Positions 1-8,739 of a DNA stretch of 64,000 nt are shown here, in pieces. The notes beneath the pieces were generated by a model that did not search any database, had not been told where the DNA came from, and worked only from the letters and a program-made list of their open reading frames with translations. This DNA is from an uncultured Lachnospiraceae bacterium. Its GTDB lineage: Bacteria > Bacillota > Clostridia > Lachnospirales > Lachnospiraceae. The number at the start of each line of letters is the position of its first letter. The first letter of the stretch is position 1. The stretch lies in the NCBI GenBank assembly GCA_900544445.1, contig UQVK01000010.1, positions 3,881 to 67,880 of the forward strand. Reading direction: 5' to 3'. A program made the translations under genes and the position numbers.

Positions 1-822
1 TTTGTAGGACATCGCCAGGGAAACGCCAAACAGACGCAGAAACGCCGGTATATACAGAAACAGGTAAGGATACATGCTGTTCAGATATCCATTTCCAGAC
101 AGCGCCTCCGGATAAATGACCACCGGGAACTGACCGTCCCGAATCCCGTCCTTGATCCCTTCGATGCGCAGCAGATGATAGCAGAGGTCATCCGCCTGCT
201 TAAACGACTGGATGAACAGCGGCGCGGACGCATACAGGCACAGGCCGGCAAGAATGAGGAAGGTCAGCTTTCTCTCCCTGCTTACAGGATGTTTCTTCCA
301 GTATCCATCCAGCAGCATGGCCGTCACAGCGAGCAGAACTGCCAGCACGGCAAGGAACTGGGCGTCCCGGTAAAAAGTTCCCTCCGGCACAAGAGAAAGG
401 GTCCGCAGCGTGATGCTGCCCGTACCGGAAAAATAGATCCGGATATGAAGCTGCTGGGAATCCTTCTCCAGCGTAAATGGATAATCCTTCGTCAGTTCCG
501 CTCCGTCTGTACTCTCCAGATTCCACTGGGCAATTTTCGTCCCATTATCCCACACTTCCAGAATATTTTTCGTATCCGTAGCGGAATACTCCAGCCGGAT
601 CGTATAACTGCCCCTGTTTAACACATAATCATCCGTCCTTGCGAACAGGCCATAATATTGTGACGTGTCGTCAATTCCGATCAGTCCCGTGTAGTCGCTG
701 ACTCCCTCCTGCTGCTCCAGATCCGTACCCTTCAGCACCAGCGGTTCGCTTCCTTCATCCGCAAGCCAGATACAGATAAGTACGGCAGCAAGAATGACAA
801 GATAAAGAATCTTTCTTTTCAT
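1..822 (-). CDS. Polytopic membrane protein, N-terminal part (runs off the window edge)
   Basis: The reading frame is open from an ATG at 822 to the edge, 274 codons, with no stop, so the C-terminus lies outside. A good ribosome binding site (GGAAGGAG) sits just upstream of the start. The protein begins with a basic, hydrophobic segment (about residues 3-20), then a roughly 120-residue extracytoplasmic beta-rich stretch, then at least three further hydrophobic segments near residues 155-175, 190-208 and 255-274. The late stretch with YPEALSGNGY and LNSMYPYLF resembles the large YfhO/GT-C-like membrane proteins of Clostridia that may act on cell-surface polymers. That assignment is an inference from overall form; no catalytic residues are visible in this part. 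Confidence 0.6.
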   Translation of the reverse strand, partial: MKRKILYLVILAAVLICIWLADEGSEPLVLKGTDLEQQEGVSDYTGLIGIDDTSQYYGLFARTDDYVLNRGSYTIRLEYSATDTKNILEVWDNGTKIAQWNLESTDGAELTKDYPFTLEKDSQQLHIRIYFSGTGSITLRTLSLVPEGTFYRDAQFLAVLAVLLAVTAMLLDGYWKKHPVSRERKLTFLILAGLCLYASAPLFIQSFKQADDLCYHLLRIEGIKDGIRDGQFPVVIYPEALSGNGYLNSMYPYLFLYIPAFLRLFGVSLAMSYK

Positions 823-903
823 ATAACGGCTCCTTCCCCATTCAGCCGCAGCCCGGACCACAAGCATCCGGACAGAACAAATGCCGCCTGCCGGGCCAAT
901 CAC

Positions 904-936
904 AAAAAAAGGGATACGGTAGTTATCCCGTATCCC
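904..936 (-). terminator. Intrinsic terminator after the S1-domain gene
   Basis: A perfect 9-bp stem (GGGATACGG pairing with CCGTATCCC, 911-919 and 928-936) is followed on the minus strand by seven T residues (904-910). It lies 31 bases after the stop of the S1-domain gene and ends the cmk-ispH-S1 unit. Confidence 0.85.
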
Positions 937-966
937 CTCGGTTTTCTCAAATTGCTGCCCTGTGGC

Positions 967-2127
967 TTATTCAGCATCTTCTCCCTGCTGTGCAATTACC
1001 GCGTCAATATCTACGGAAACCACATCTGCATCAGATTCCTTTTCCACAGTCTCTTCCTTCACTTCCTTCGGTTCAGGAGCGAGCAGCGCCTTAATGCTCA
1101 GGCTGATCTTCTTGTCGGCTTCGTTGAAGTCCACTACCTTCGCGGTGATCTCCTGACCGGTCTTCAGAACATCAGCGGGCTTGTCCACATGCTCCTTCGC
1201 GATCTGGGAAACATGAAGCAGAGCGTCCACACCGGGCTCCAGCTCAACAAATGCGCCGAAGTCGGTCATTCTCGCAACCTTTCCGGTCACAACGTTGCCT
1301 ACCGCATACTTCTCAGCCGCATTTCTCCAGGGATTTGCATCCTCGAACTTCATGGTAAGCGCGATCTTCGTTCCGTTAATGTCCTTAATCTGAACCTTTA
1401 CCTTATCGCCAACCTTGAATACCTTCCTGGGATGCTCGATTCTGCCCCAGGACATTTCGGAAATGTGAAGCAGTCCATCCGCTCCTCCCAGGTCAATGAA
1501 AGCGCCGAAGTCAGTCACGTTCTTGACAACGCCTTCCACCATATCGCCCACATGGATTCTCTCCAGGAGCTCCTTCTGCATCTCAGCCTTTCTCGCAAGA
1601 ATGAGCTGCTTGCGGTCACCGATATATCTTCTTCTCTTCGGATTGTACTCGCTGATTACGAATTCAATCTCCTGTCCCGCATACTTGCCGAGATCCTTCT
1701 CATAAGTATCGGAAACCAGGCTGGCGGGGATGAAAATTCTCACCTCGTCCACGATCACGCTCAGGCCGCCTTCCAGCACCTGCGTTACCTTTGCCTTCAG
1801 AACCTCATGGCTGTTATAGGCTTCCTCGATTCTCTTATTTCCTCTGTCGGCCGCCAGACGCTTATAGGAAAGGATTACCTGTCCATCTCCGTCATTGACC
1901 TTCAGAACCTTAACTTCCATCTTGTCTCCGGGTTTCACGACAGTAGTCATATCAACGCTGGAATCGTTGGTGTACTCGTTTCTGGTAAGAACTCCGTCAG
2001 ACTTGTACCCAATGTTAAGGATCACTTCTTCAGGCTTCACGTCGATGACTGTGCCTTCCACAACCTCACCGGCATGTATGGTTTTTAATGATTCCTCCAA
2101 CATTTGTTCAAAAGTTAACTCTGACAT
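967..2127 (-). CDS. rpsA: S1 RNA-binding domain protein (30S ribosomal protein S1 homologue)
   Basis: 386 residues with four S1 (OB-fold) repeats, at roughly residues 15-85, 100-170, 188-256 and 273-342, followed by an acidic tail. Repeats three and four carry the typical TDFGAF and DGLLH/DALLH motifs. It probably helps mRNA bind the ribosome, as S1 does. Four repeats is the short form usual in Firmicutes; enterobacterial S1 has six. The start ATG at 2127 lies inside ispH, with a GGAGG site at 2137-2141, so translation is probably coupled to ispH. In many Clostridia IspH and S1 are one fused polypeptide; here they are separate frames overlapping by 20 bases. Confidence 0.93.
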   Translation of the reverse strand: MSELTFEQMLEESLKTIHAGEVVEGTVIDVKPEEVILNIGYKSDGVLTRNEYTNDSSVDMTTVVKPGDKMEVKVLKVNDGDGQVILSYKRLAADRGNKRIEEAYNSHEVLKAKVTQVLEGGLSVIVDEVRIFIPASLVSDTYEKDLGKYAGQEIEFVISEYNPKRRRYIGDRKQLILARKAEMQKELLERIHVGDMVEGVVKNVTDFGAFIDLGGADGLLHISEMSWGRIEHPRKVFKVGDKVKVQIKDINGTKIALTMKFEDANPWRNAAEKYAVGNVVTGKVARMTDFGAFVELEPGVDALLHVSQIAKEHVDKPADVLKTGQEITAKVVDFNEADKKISLSIKALLAPEPKEVKEETVEKESDADVVSVDIDAVIAQQGEDAE

Positions 2128-2974
2128 AATTTTGAACCTCCTCGATTAATTTATTCGGGGTAGACGCTCCGGCTGTAATACCTACCAGGCGGACAGCTTC
2201 CGGCAGTTCTAAATGCAAGTCATCCAGTGTCTGTATCAAACAGGTGTGAGCACATTCCCTGGAACAGATCTCGTACAGCTTCCTGGTATTGGAACTGTGC
2301 TTTCCACCGATCACTATCATAGCATCGACCTTAGCTGCAATATCCTTTGCCTCAGTTTGTCTCTCCTCAGTTGCGTTACAGATAGTATTCACAACACTAA
2401 TATCATAACCTTTTTTGTGAAAAATTTCAACTAATTCTTGAAATTTATTGTAGTTAAATGTCGTCTGCGACACAATACACAGTTTTTCTCCCTCTTTTGA
2501 GGAAAATTGAGCGGCCTCCTGCGCCGACTCAACCACGGCCGCAGGGGTCAGCGACCAGCCCATGATGCCTTCCACTTCAGGATGCCCGGCGTTTCCGATG
2601 ATGACGATTTTTTTCCCCGCCGCGCTTTCCTTCTCCACGATTCTGTGGATCCGCTTCACAAACGGACAGGTGGCGTCGATACAGGAAAGCCCCTTCTTTT
2701 CAATTTTTTCCTGAATCCGCTTCGGCACGCCATGGGACCGGATGATCACCGTTCCCTCCGTGAGCTTATCCAGTTCCTCCTCCGATTCCAGCACCCGGAC
2801 GCCTTTGCTTTCCAAGTCCTGCACCACGAACTCATTGTGGATGATGGGGCCATAAGTATAGATGGGCTTCGCATCGGTCTCCTTCGCCGCGGCTTCGATC
2901 TGCTCATATACCTGATCCACGGCCCGCTTTACTCCGAAGCAGAAACCCGCGCTTTTCGCAAGAATCACTTCCAT
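2108..2974 (-). CDS. ispH: 4-hydroxy-3-methylbut-2-enyl diphosphate reductase (IspH/LytB)
   Basis: 288 residues; last step of the MEP (non-mevalonate) isoprenoid pathway, reducing HMBPP to IPP and DMAPP with a [4Fe-4S] cluster. The cluster cysteines are visible at C12 (AGFCFGVKRAV), C97 or so (DATCPFV) and about C194 (NTICNATEERQ). The catalytic glutamate lies in ATEERQ and the substrate-binding histidines are in GPIIHNEF and RSHGVP. The start overlaps the cmk stop (2974), and the end overlaps the S1 gene, so the three genes form one translationally coupled unit. Confidence 0.97.
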   Translation of the reverse strand: MEVILAKSAGFCFGVKRAVDQVYEQIEAAAKETDAKPIYTYGPIIHNEFVVQDLESKGVRVLESEEELDKLTEGTVIIRSHGVPKRIQEKIEKKGLSCIDATCPFVKRIHRIVEKESAAGKKIVIIGNAGHPEVEGIMGWSLTPAAVVESAQEAAQFSSKEGEKLCIVSQTTFNYNKFQELVEIFHKKGYDISVVNTICNATEERQTEAKDIAAKVDAMIVIGGKHSSNTRKLYEICSRECAHTCLIQTLDDLHLELPEAVRLVGITAGASTPNKLIEEVQNYVRVNF

Positions 2975-3648
2975 TACAGACAGCCTTTCTGCCGGCAGAT
3001 AGAAAGCACCGCCTCCACCGCCTGCTCAATGGTCATGTCCGAGGTATCCAGATGCACCGCGTCCTCCGCTTCCCGCAGCGGAGAGATTTCCCGGTTCCTG
3101 TCGTCCTCGTCCCGTTTGACGATCTTCGCTTCCACACTCTCAAGCGTTTCCGAGGTGTCCCCCTTTGCGGTGAGCTCGTCGAATCTTCTCTTCGCGCGCA
3201 CCGCTGTGCTTGCCGTGAGGAAAATCTTCACATCCGCATCCGGCAGGATGCAGGTTCCGATGTCCCGCCCGTCCATGAGGACGTCATGCCGGGCGGCAAG
3301 CCCCCTCTGCAGATCGAGCAGCCGCGCCCGCACCGCAGGCACTGCAGATGCCGCGGAGGACATTCTCGTCACCTCATCGGTACGGATGAGCCCGTTCACG
3401 TTTTCCCCGTTCAGGCTGACCACCTGTTCCCCGTTCTGATAGGTGATGGACACATCCGCGCCCGCACATTCTTTCGCGATCTCCTCTTTCTCCTCAGGCG
3501 CCACGCCGCGCCGGATAAGGTACAGGGCGATTGCCCGGTACATGGCTCCGGTATCCACATAAATAAATCCAAGCTTTTCGGCCGCTCTGCGGGCGACGGT
3601 GCTTTTCCCCGCCCCTGCCGGGCCGTCAATTGCGATATTGATGCTCAT
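2974..3648 (-). CDS. cmk: Cytidylate kinase
   Basis: 224 residues; phosphorylates CMP and dCMP with ATP. The P-loop GPAGAGKST is at residues 9-17, followed by YVDTGAMYRA and the MDGRDIGT motif of the CMP-binding region. I start the gene at the ATG at 3648 because GGAGA lies at the right distance upstream. A further in-frame ATG at 3660 has no usable ribosome binding site, and the GGAG comes from the codons that follow it. In related genomes cmk usually follows a BaiN-type flavoprotein gene; here that gene is at 12.4-13.8 kb, with an island in between. Confidence 0.95.
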   Translation of the reverse strand: MSINIAIDGPAGAGKSTVARRAAEKLGFIYVDTGAMYRAIALYLIRRGVAPEEKEEIAKECAGADVSITYQNGEQVVSLNGENVNGLIRTDEVTRMSSAASAVPAVRARLLDLQRGLAARHDVLMDGRDIGTCILPDADVKIFLTASTAVRAKRRFDELTAKGDTSETLESVEAKIVKRDEDDRNREISPLREAEDAVHLDTSDMTIEQAVEAVLSICRQKGCL

Positions 3649-3741
3649 AGCGATCTCCATTTCTTTTTCTTCTTATTATATTCGAATTCCTTTTTTTACG
3701 CAATTCCCGATTTCAGGGGGGGGGGCAGATTTCCTCGCTAT

Positions 3742-3792
3742 ACGTTTTCGTACGGTCTGCGCAGTAAATGCGCAGACCTGGCTGAATAGTAA
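3742..3792 (-). repeat. GTTACT-type hairpin repeat, copy 1 (3' part diverged)
   Basis: Read on the minus strand it begins GTTACTATTCAGCCAG, followed by a perfect 9-bp hairpin (GTCTGCGCA/TGCGCAGAC around a 5-base loop) and CGTACGAAAACG. About 50 bases match the copy at 27133-27195, including the loop-flanking stem. The outer closing arm seen at 27133 is missing here. It lies between the ABC permease gene and cmk, next to a run of eleven G residues. Confidence 0.75.
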
Positions 3793-3838
3793 CGATTCCC
3801 ACACATTTTCAGGGCAAGGTTTCAGGAAGCGGACGCTT

Positions 3839-4543
3839 TCATTCCAGCTTCGTCACCGTCCGGCGAAAGACGGTGACAACAGCGGCCGCCGTCAGAGCAG
3901 TCAGAAGCAGGAGCTGAAGAAGGTTTTCATGGTTGCCGGGCGTCTTCGTGATCACCAGCTGCCGGATAAACAGAGCCGCAAGGGAGGTGACGATGGCAGC
4001 AGAGCCGGATTTTTTCAGGATACCGACACAGAAAGGCCACAGGGAAAGGACGGCACAGGATACGATGCTGACCGCAGCGGCAGGGATCCAGCCGGAAAGA
4101 TCCGCCGCATGAAAAGAACCTTCCAGCATGTCAAAAGCCGCATCCGCACCAATGATCCAGGCACAGCAGCAAAGATAACCCGCAAGCATGGATGCGGTGG
4201 TAAAGGCTGTGATGAGGATCAGCTTTGCCGCAATGAGTTTCCTTTTATTCAGTGGACAGCAGAACAGGATGATGATGGTCCTGTGGGTGTATTCTCTGAT
4301 GACGAGGGACACGGTGAGAATCGAGGAATCAATCAGAAAGAGGGCCGACATTAGAATCCCGATCACCAGAAAAGTGCTTTCAAAGGTGTCCCTGGTCTGC
4401 TCCGGATCCGTCATGCTGTCCACCAGGGATACGGTGAGAAACAGGACGGAAAACAGGATCAGAAGCAGGGTGATGAGAATGTTTTTCTTCAGGTCAAATT
4501 TTTTCAGTTCCAACCGCAGCAGATGGCTCATTCTATTTTCCAT
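3839..4543 (-). CDS. ABC-2 type transporter permease
   Basis: 234 residues with six hydrophobic segments (about 22-42, 60-85, 105-125, 145-170, 175-195, 210-228), the form of BcrB-type exporter permeases. It probably forms an efflux complex with the ATPase encoded just upstream, whose end it overlaps by 11 bases (4533-4543). The start at 4543 has a GGAAGGA site; a longer frame upstream lies wholly within the ATPase gene and is not expected to be translated. The substrate is unknown; the neighbouring two-component system suggests induction by a peptide antibiotic or similar stress. A cysteine cluster (CCC) lies in the third or fourth segment. Confidence 0.85.
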   Translation of the reverse strand: MENRMSHLLRLELKKFDLKKNILITLLLILFSVLFLTVSLVDSMTDPEQTRDTFESTFLVIGILMSALFLIDSSILTVSLVIREYTHRTIIILFCCPLNKRKLIAAKLILITAFTTASMLAGYLCCCAWIIGADAAFDMLEGSFHAADLSGWIPAAAVSIVSCAVLSLWPFCVGILKKSGSAAIVTSLAALFIRQLVITKTPGNHENLLQLLLLTALTAAAVVTVFRRTVTKLE

Positions 4544-5504
4544 GGCGTCCTTCCTCGCTTTCCTCTCCGCTTTCCAGCAGCCGGAAGAAATAATCCTCCA
4601 GGCTGTTCCTTTTTCGTGCCATACCATAGAGGCCGATGCCGTTTGTCACCAGTAGTCCGGCCAGCTCCTTTTCTGCCTTTTCCGGCATTCCGCCACTTTG
4701 GGCCATTTCGCCTGCTTCATAAACCCGGATGGTTCTTTCATCCGTCACGGAAAACTCCGGGAATCTGCCGTCCCGCTCCAGAATGCGGGCGGCCTGCGCC
4801 ACATCGTCCACCAGAAGTTCCACATATTCCGTCCGGTATGCATGGATCTCTTCCATGGAAATCTCCTTTAAAAGCCTCCCTCCGGCGATCACGCCGATTC
4901 GATCCGCGATATGTTCCACCTCGGAAAGAAGGTGGCTGGAAATGAAAATCGTCGTTCCCCAGTCCCGGTTCAGGCGGACAAACAGCCTGCGCATATCCCG
5001 GATACCCTCCGGATCCAGAGCGTTGATGGGCTCATCCAGAATCAGAAGCTCCGGCCGCGTCAGGATGGCCCGCGCGATGGCGAGGCGCTGCTTCATTCCC
5101 ATGGAAAAGTGGGACACCGATTTCTGATCAATATCGGAAAGTCCCACTTCTGAAAGCGCCTCTTCGATCCGTTCCCTGTTGTGGTATCCCATATACTCAC
5201 AATACAGTTCCAGATTCTCCCGTCCCGTCATTTTCTCATAAAAGCAGGGTGCTTCGATGATGGAGCCGATCCGCTTGAAGCTTTCATAGCTTTCGTCTCC
5301 CATCTTTTCTCCGAAAATCCGGGCTTCTCCCGCATCCGGCCGAATCAGGTTCATCATCATTTTCATCACCGTGCTTTTTCCCGCCCCGTTCGGGCCCACA
5401 AAACCGTAAATTTCTCCCTTTCTGACGTGCAGATTCACCCGGTCCACCGCCGTCTTTTTCCGCCAGGCTTTGGTCAGATCCCTGGTTTCCATCAAAAAAT
5501 CCAT
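4533..5504 (-). CDS. ABC transporter ATP-binding protein, BcrA/lantibiotic-immunity type
   Basis: 323 residues. The Walker A motif GPNGAGKST is at about 38-46, the signature FSMGMKQR at about 134-141 and Walker B LLILDEPINALDP at about 154-166, then an H-loop (FISSHLLSEVEH). A C-terminal extension of about 100 residues is typical of the BcrA/McbF group. The ATG at 5504 is preceded by AAGGAGGAACAA; an ATG at 5537 lies upstream of that site and is less likely. It forms an operon with the permease, downstream of the sensor kinase and response regulator on the same strand, as in bacitracin- or lantibiotic-responsive modules. The substrate is an inference. Confidence 0.92.
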   Translation of the reverse strand: MDFLMETRDLTKAWRKKTAVDRVNLHVRKGEIYGFVGPNGAGKSTVMKMMMNLIRPDAGEARIFGEKMGDESYESFKRIGSIIEAPCFYEKMTGRENLELYCEYMGYHNRERIEEALSEVGLSDIDQKSVSHFSMGMKQRLAIARAILTRPELLILDEPINALDPEGIRDMRRLFVRLNRDWGTTIFISSHLLSEVEHIADRIGVIAGGRLLKEISMEEIHAYRTEYVELLVDDVAQAARILERDGRFPEFSVTDERTIRVYEAGEMAQSGGMPEKAEKELAGLLVTNGIGLYGMARKRNSLEDYFFRLLESGEESEEGRHGK

Positions 5505-5617
5505 TTGTTCCTCCTTGCCGAAGCGCCTTTGCTTCAATAAATAAATGTCCCCCTCACGCCTCGTCTTCAGTATACAAAACGGATTTCTCTTTTTTCTGTC
5601 TGAAATCTCACTTTTTT

Positions 5618-6535
5618 CTAACTTTTCTTCGGAAGCGTTACCGCAAAGCGTGTTCCGCCGGCTTCTGCGTCTAAAACCCGGATATCCCCTCCCATCTGCA
5701 GGGCAAGGGTCTTTGCAATCGCAAGGCCCAGTCCGCTTCCCCTGCCGCCCGTATAGGCCCTTGTAAAAATCTGTTCCCTCTCCTCCGAAGGAATGCCGGG
5801 GCCGTGATCCTCCAGCTCGATGTATACGGCCGCATCCTCCTCCCGAAGCCGCAGGGCGAGATATTTTCCATCCTCCGCATATTTCACGGCGTTATCCACC
5901 AGATTTCTGAGAATCCGCCGCAGTCCGTCCGCATCTGCCAGGGCAAAAACCGGAACGGACGGCGTCTGCAGTTCTACCTGAAATCCCCTGCTCTCCAGCA
6001 GCTCACAGCAGGAAAGCAGTACCTCATGGCAGAGCTTCGTCACGTCCGTCCGCTCCGGCGTCAGCTTTCCGTCTCCGGATTCCAGCTTCGCCAGGCTGAA
6101 CCAGGCATTCATCGTATCCACCAGTTCCTTCGACTTCTCACAGATTTTTTCCGCAGCCTCCGAAAGCTTTGCCGCTCCGTTTTCCTGTCCCGCTGCCGCC
6201 TGCAGAAGCTCTCCATACCCCTGAAGAACCGTAAGCGGCGTGCGCAGATCGTGAGAGATATTGGTCAGCATCCGCTTCATGGAACCTCTGGCACGTTCAT
6301 AATCTGCCCTGTCCTTCTCCCAGCGTTCCAGCACCCGGTTGAGGTCCGCCGAAAGCGCCCGGATTCCAGGATGATCCGAGGGCACCAGAATGGGAGAACG
6401 GCCGTCCGCATCTGCGATCTGCCTCAGACGCTCGTCCATATACTGAAGTTCCCGGCTCAGACGCACATACTGTCTCTTCTGCAGGATAACCAGCAGGCCC
6501 AGCACGATGCAGACCGCAAACAGAAAAAAGGTCAT
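5618..6535 (-). CDS. Sensor histidine kinase, short single-membrane-span type
   Basis: 305 residues: one N-terminal membrane segment (residues 2-19), no extracytoplasmic sensor domain, a short linker, then the H-box NISHDLRTPLTVLQGY near residue 92, an N-box (NLVDNAVKYAED), and ATP-lid motifs DHGPGIP and GSGLGLAIAK. Kinases without a sensor loop next to an ABC exporter are the bacitracin-sensing (BceS-like or intramembrane-sensing) pattern, in which the transporter often acts as the sensor. Its first codon overlaps the end of the response regulator (6532-6535, ATGA type). Confidence 0.93.
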   Translation of the reverse strand: MTFFLFAVCIVLGLLVILQKRQYVRLSRELQYMDERLRQIADADGRSPILVPSDHPGIRALSADLNRVLERWEKDRADYERARGSMKRMLTNISHDLRTPLTVLQGYGELLQAAAGQENGAAKLSEAAEKICEKSKELVDTMNAWFSLAKLESGDGKLTPERTDVTKLCHEVLLSCCELLESRGFQVELQTPSVPVFALADADGLRRILRNLVDNAVKYAEDGKYLALRLREEDAAVYIELEDHGPGIPSEEREQIFTRAYTGGRGSGLGLAIAKTLALQMGGDIRVLDAEAGGTRFAVTLPKKS

Positions 6536-7266
6536 GACTTCCTCCCTTCAGAAGCGTCGGCAGGCGCTTCCACACGATAGCCGATTCCCCAGATCGTTCT
6601 GATATATTCCTGCCCGGGCTTCTTTGGATCCTTCAGCTTAGCGCGCAGCCGGTTCATGTGGGTGTTCAGCACATTTTCATTTCCATAGTAAGGCTCCTTC
6701 CAGACAGCCTCATACAGATTTTCTTTGGAAAAGGCCCGCCCGAGGTTGGATGCCATCAGAAAAAGGAGGTCAAATTCCGTCCTGGTCAGTTCGATCCGCA
6801 TTCCGTCCCGCCACACCCTGCGGCCTGCAGCATCGATTTCAAGATCCCCGAGCCTGACGGTCTCTTGTCCGCCTCCGTCATATTGTGTGGCTCTGCGGAT
6901 GTTGGCCCGGATCCGTGCCGCCAGCTCGATCAGGGAAAAGGGCTTCACCACATAATCGTCCGCCCCCAGGTTCAGCCCCATGGCCTTATCCGCATCGTCA
7001 TCCTTCGCCGTTATGATGATGATCGGAATGGTGCTCGTCTGACGGAAAGAGCGGATCACCTCCATGCCGTCCACATCCGGGAGCATCAGATCGATCAGGG
7101 CAAGTACGTCCCCCTGTCTGTCGGGAAATGCCCGAATGGCGCTTCTGCCGTCATAAAAGGCTTCCACACGATAGCCCTCTCCCTCCAGATAGTCGCATAC
7201 CATCCCGCAGATAGAACGGTCATCCTCCACCAGAAGGATTCTTGTTTCCTGTACTTCCTGCCTCAC
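6532..7266 (-). CDS. OmpR/PhoB-family response regulator
   Basis: 244 residues. The receiver domain (about 8-122) has the acidic pair EDD, the phospho-acceptor aspartate in LIDLMLPDVDG, the switch threonine in IIITAKDD and the lysine in VVKPFS. A winged-helix DNA-binding domain follows (about 140-235; motif ELTRTEFDLLFLM and RTIWGIGYRVE). The start is a GTG at 7266 with a GGGAAG site upstream. It pairs with the kinase whose gene overlaps it, and most likely controls the ABC transporter at 3839-5504; no operator was recognised. Confidence 0.93.
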   Translation of the reverse strand: MRQEVQETRILLVEDDRSICGMVCDYLEGEGYRVEAFYDGRSAIRAFPDRQGDVLALIDLMLPDVDGMEVIRSFRQTSTIPIIIITAKDDDADKAMGLNLGADDYVVKPFSLIELAARIRANIRRATQYDGGGQETVRLGDLEIDAAGRRVWRDGMRIELTRTEFDLLFLMASNLGRAFSKENLYEAVWKEPYYGNENVLNTHMNRLRAKLKDPKKPGQEYIRTIWGIGYRVEAPADASEGRKS

Positions 7267-7376
7267 GTTTCACTTCCCGCCTTTCTTTCCCGAAGATTGT
7301 CTGTCTTATGATACCAGAAACGAAAGGGGCAGGCAAGGAACCATCTTATGCGGATGACGCGGCGTACACGTGCAGC

Positions 7377-8399
7377 CTATCCCGCAACAAACGCCTGCAT
7401 GGCCAGATAGATGTTCAGGGCAGATGCCGCTCCCAGCAGAAGCGCGGCCCAGTTCAGAAGGAGAAAACAGATTCTGACACTTCCTCCCTCCCATTCTTTT
7501 TTGCGGAGAGTCAGAAACAGGTCTGCTGCGGAGAACAGGATTGGAAACAGGAAGATGAAAAGATTGTCTGCCGTCGAAAACCAGTCGATACGTCCATATT
7601 CATATTCATCAACAATCCACGCTCCATTCACCTGAAGCTGCATTCCAAAGCGGAACAAAAACAGCAGACATATCGTCTGAACCACATAAATAATTCTTCT
7701 TTTTTCCCCGTTCCTCCTCTGTTCCTCCCGGTGTCCCTCCAGCTTCACATTCCGGGAACGGAACCACAGGTACAAAAGGATGATCCCAAGCGTCAGGCAG
7801 GCGAGAATCATGCAGTTCATCCGTAGCACAATTTCTTTATCCTGATCTCTCATACTGATGAGAGAATAGGCAAGACAGTATTCCAGCACCCCAGCCAGCA
7901 GAAAAACCGCTCCCGACAGCTCCAGCATGAACTTAAGCAGCCGTAAAAGCCTCTCCCGCTGCCAGAAGCACAGGAGAGAAAAGAGGGCAAAAATTCCCAG
8001 GCTGACCGCCCCTTCCCGCACGCTGAGGGGATGCGTCACAAGGCCAAAGGCATTCCATGGTCTGTCCAGCCCGTCGTCCATAATCTGCGCGGGCATATGA
8101 AGCAGAAGCTCCGTACAGTGCAGAAAAATCCCCCACACCAGAGCCGAGGTTCCTCTGCCCCTTCCATAGCTCCACAACCAGCAGCCTTCCAGCACTCCGA
8201 GAAACCATACGGAATCCAGCGAGCCTGCCGCAAACAGGCGCCGCAGAATCTCAATGACACAAAGCAGGGCAAACCACAGCCAGATTCCAAGGCGCTTTTC
8301 CCTTTTATACTCCTCTTTTCCGAATAGAGAAAAGAAGGCTCCCGCCAGAATTCCCATGTGCAGTGCGGTTTCCGCCCCTGCCAAAATAAATGTCAGCAT
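7377..8399 (-). CDS. Polytopic membrane protein of unknown function
   Basis: 340 residues, about eight to nine hydrophobic segments, no recognised catalytic motif. It starts at the ATG at 8399, with GGGAC upstream. The N-terminal part (paired helices with WFALLCVIEILRR and CWLWSY) resembles the membrane sensor half of GHKL-type histidine kinases such as AgrC, but no H-box or ATPase domain follows; the protein ends in further membrane segments. It lies upstream of the response regulator on the same strand, separated by about 110 bases, so it could belong to the same regulatory unit. Function unknown. Confidence 0.7.
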   Translation of the reverse strand: MLTFILAGAETALHMGILAGAFFSLFGKEEYKREKRLGIWLWFALLCVIEILRRLFAAGSLDSVWFLGVLEGCWLWSYGRGRGTSALVWGIFLHCTELLLHMPAQIMDDGLDRPWNAFGLVTHPLSVREGAVSLGIFALFSLLCFWQRERLLRLLKFMLELSGAVFLLAGVLEYCLAYSLISMRDQDKEIVLRMNCMILACLTLGIILLYLWFRSRNVKLEGHREEQRRNGEKRRIIYVVQTICLLFLFRFGMQLQVNGAWIVDEYEYGRIDWFSTADNLFIFLFPILFSAADLFLTLRKKEWEGGSVRICFLLLNWAALLLGAASALNIYLAMQAFVAG

Positions 8400-8739
8400 T
8401 CTCTGTCCCTCCAATCCGCTCTCTGCCTTTTTCTTCCATAAATAGTATAACACAGGAAACCGCAAAATGGAGGAATGTGGCCTGATCCGTCGGATTTTGT
8501 CTTCGTCTTTCCTTACAGCCTGTGCTCTTCCCCGACAAAAGCAATATAGGTACGGCTGATGCTTCCGTCGGTGATTTTTTCCAGAATATCAATAAATTCG
8601 TCAATGGATTCCGGCATCCCCACAAGGAATCATTCAACGCCGAGGAAAAAAACGACACAAATCCTTCCAGATATGATACAATCTATAAAAGGATTTTCCC
8701 TGTTCTCACAGACCGGAAAACGGAAGGATACCTGGAATC
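8400..8739. other. Intergenic stretch with one possible short remnant reading frame
   Basis: About 340 bases between two divergent genes. The only coding-like sign is a 34-codon minus-strand frame (8617 to 8513) reading MPESIDEFIDILEK and ending in FVGEEHRL. It looks like the C-terminal tail of a larger protein whose body is missing. No ribosome binding site of note precedes it. The promoters of both flanking genes must lie here. Confidence 0.35.

Noticed and set aside
952..2088. Long plus-strand reading frame opposite the S1-domain gene
   Set aside because: Shadow of a highly biased gene; no ribosome binding site and no family resemblance, whereas the minus strand encodes clear S1 domains. 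The same holds for other long antisense frames, for example 37553-38278, 38411-39553, 45990-47258, 50305-52092 and 62022-63185.
8513..8617. 34-codon minus-strand gene
   Set aside because: Weak ribosome binding site, no known family; it looks like the tail of a lost gene, so it is mentioned only in the intergenic entry.
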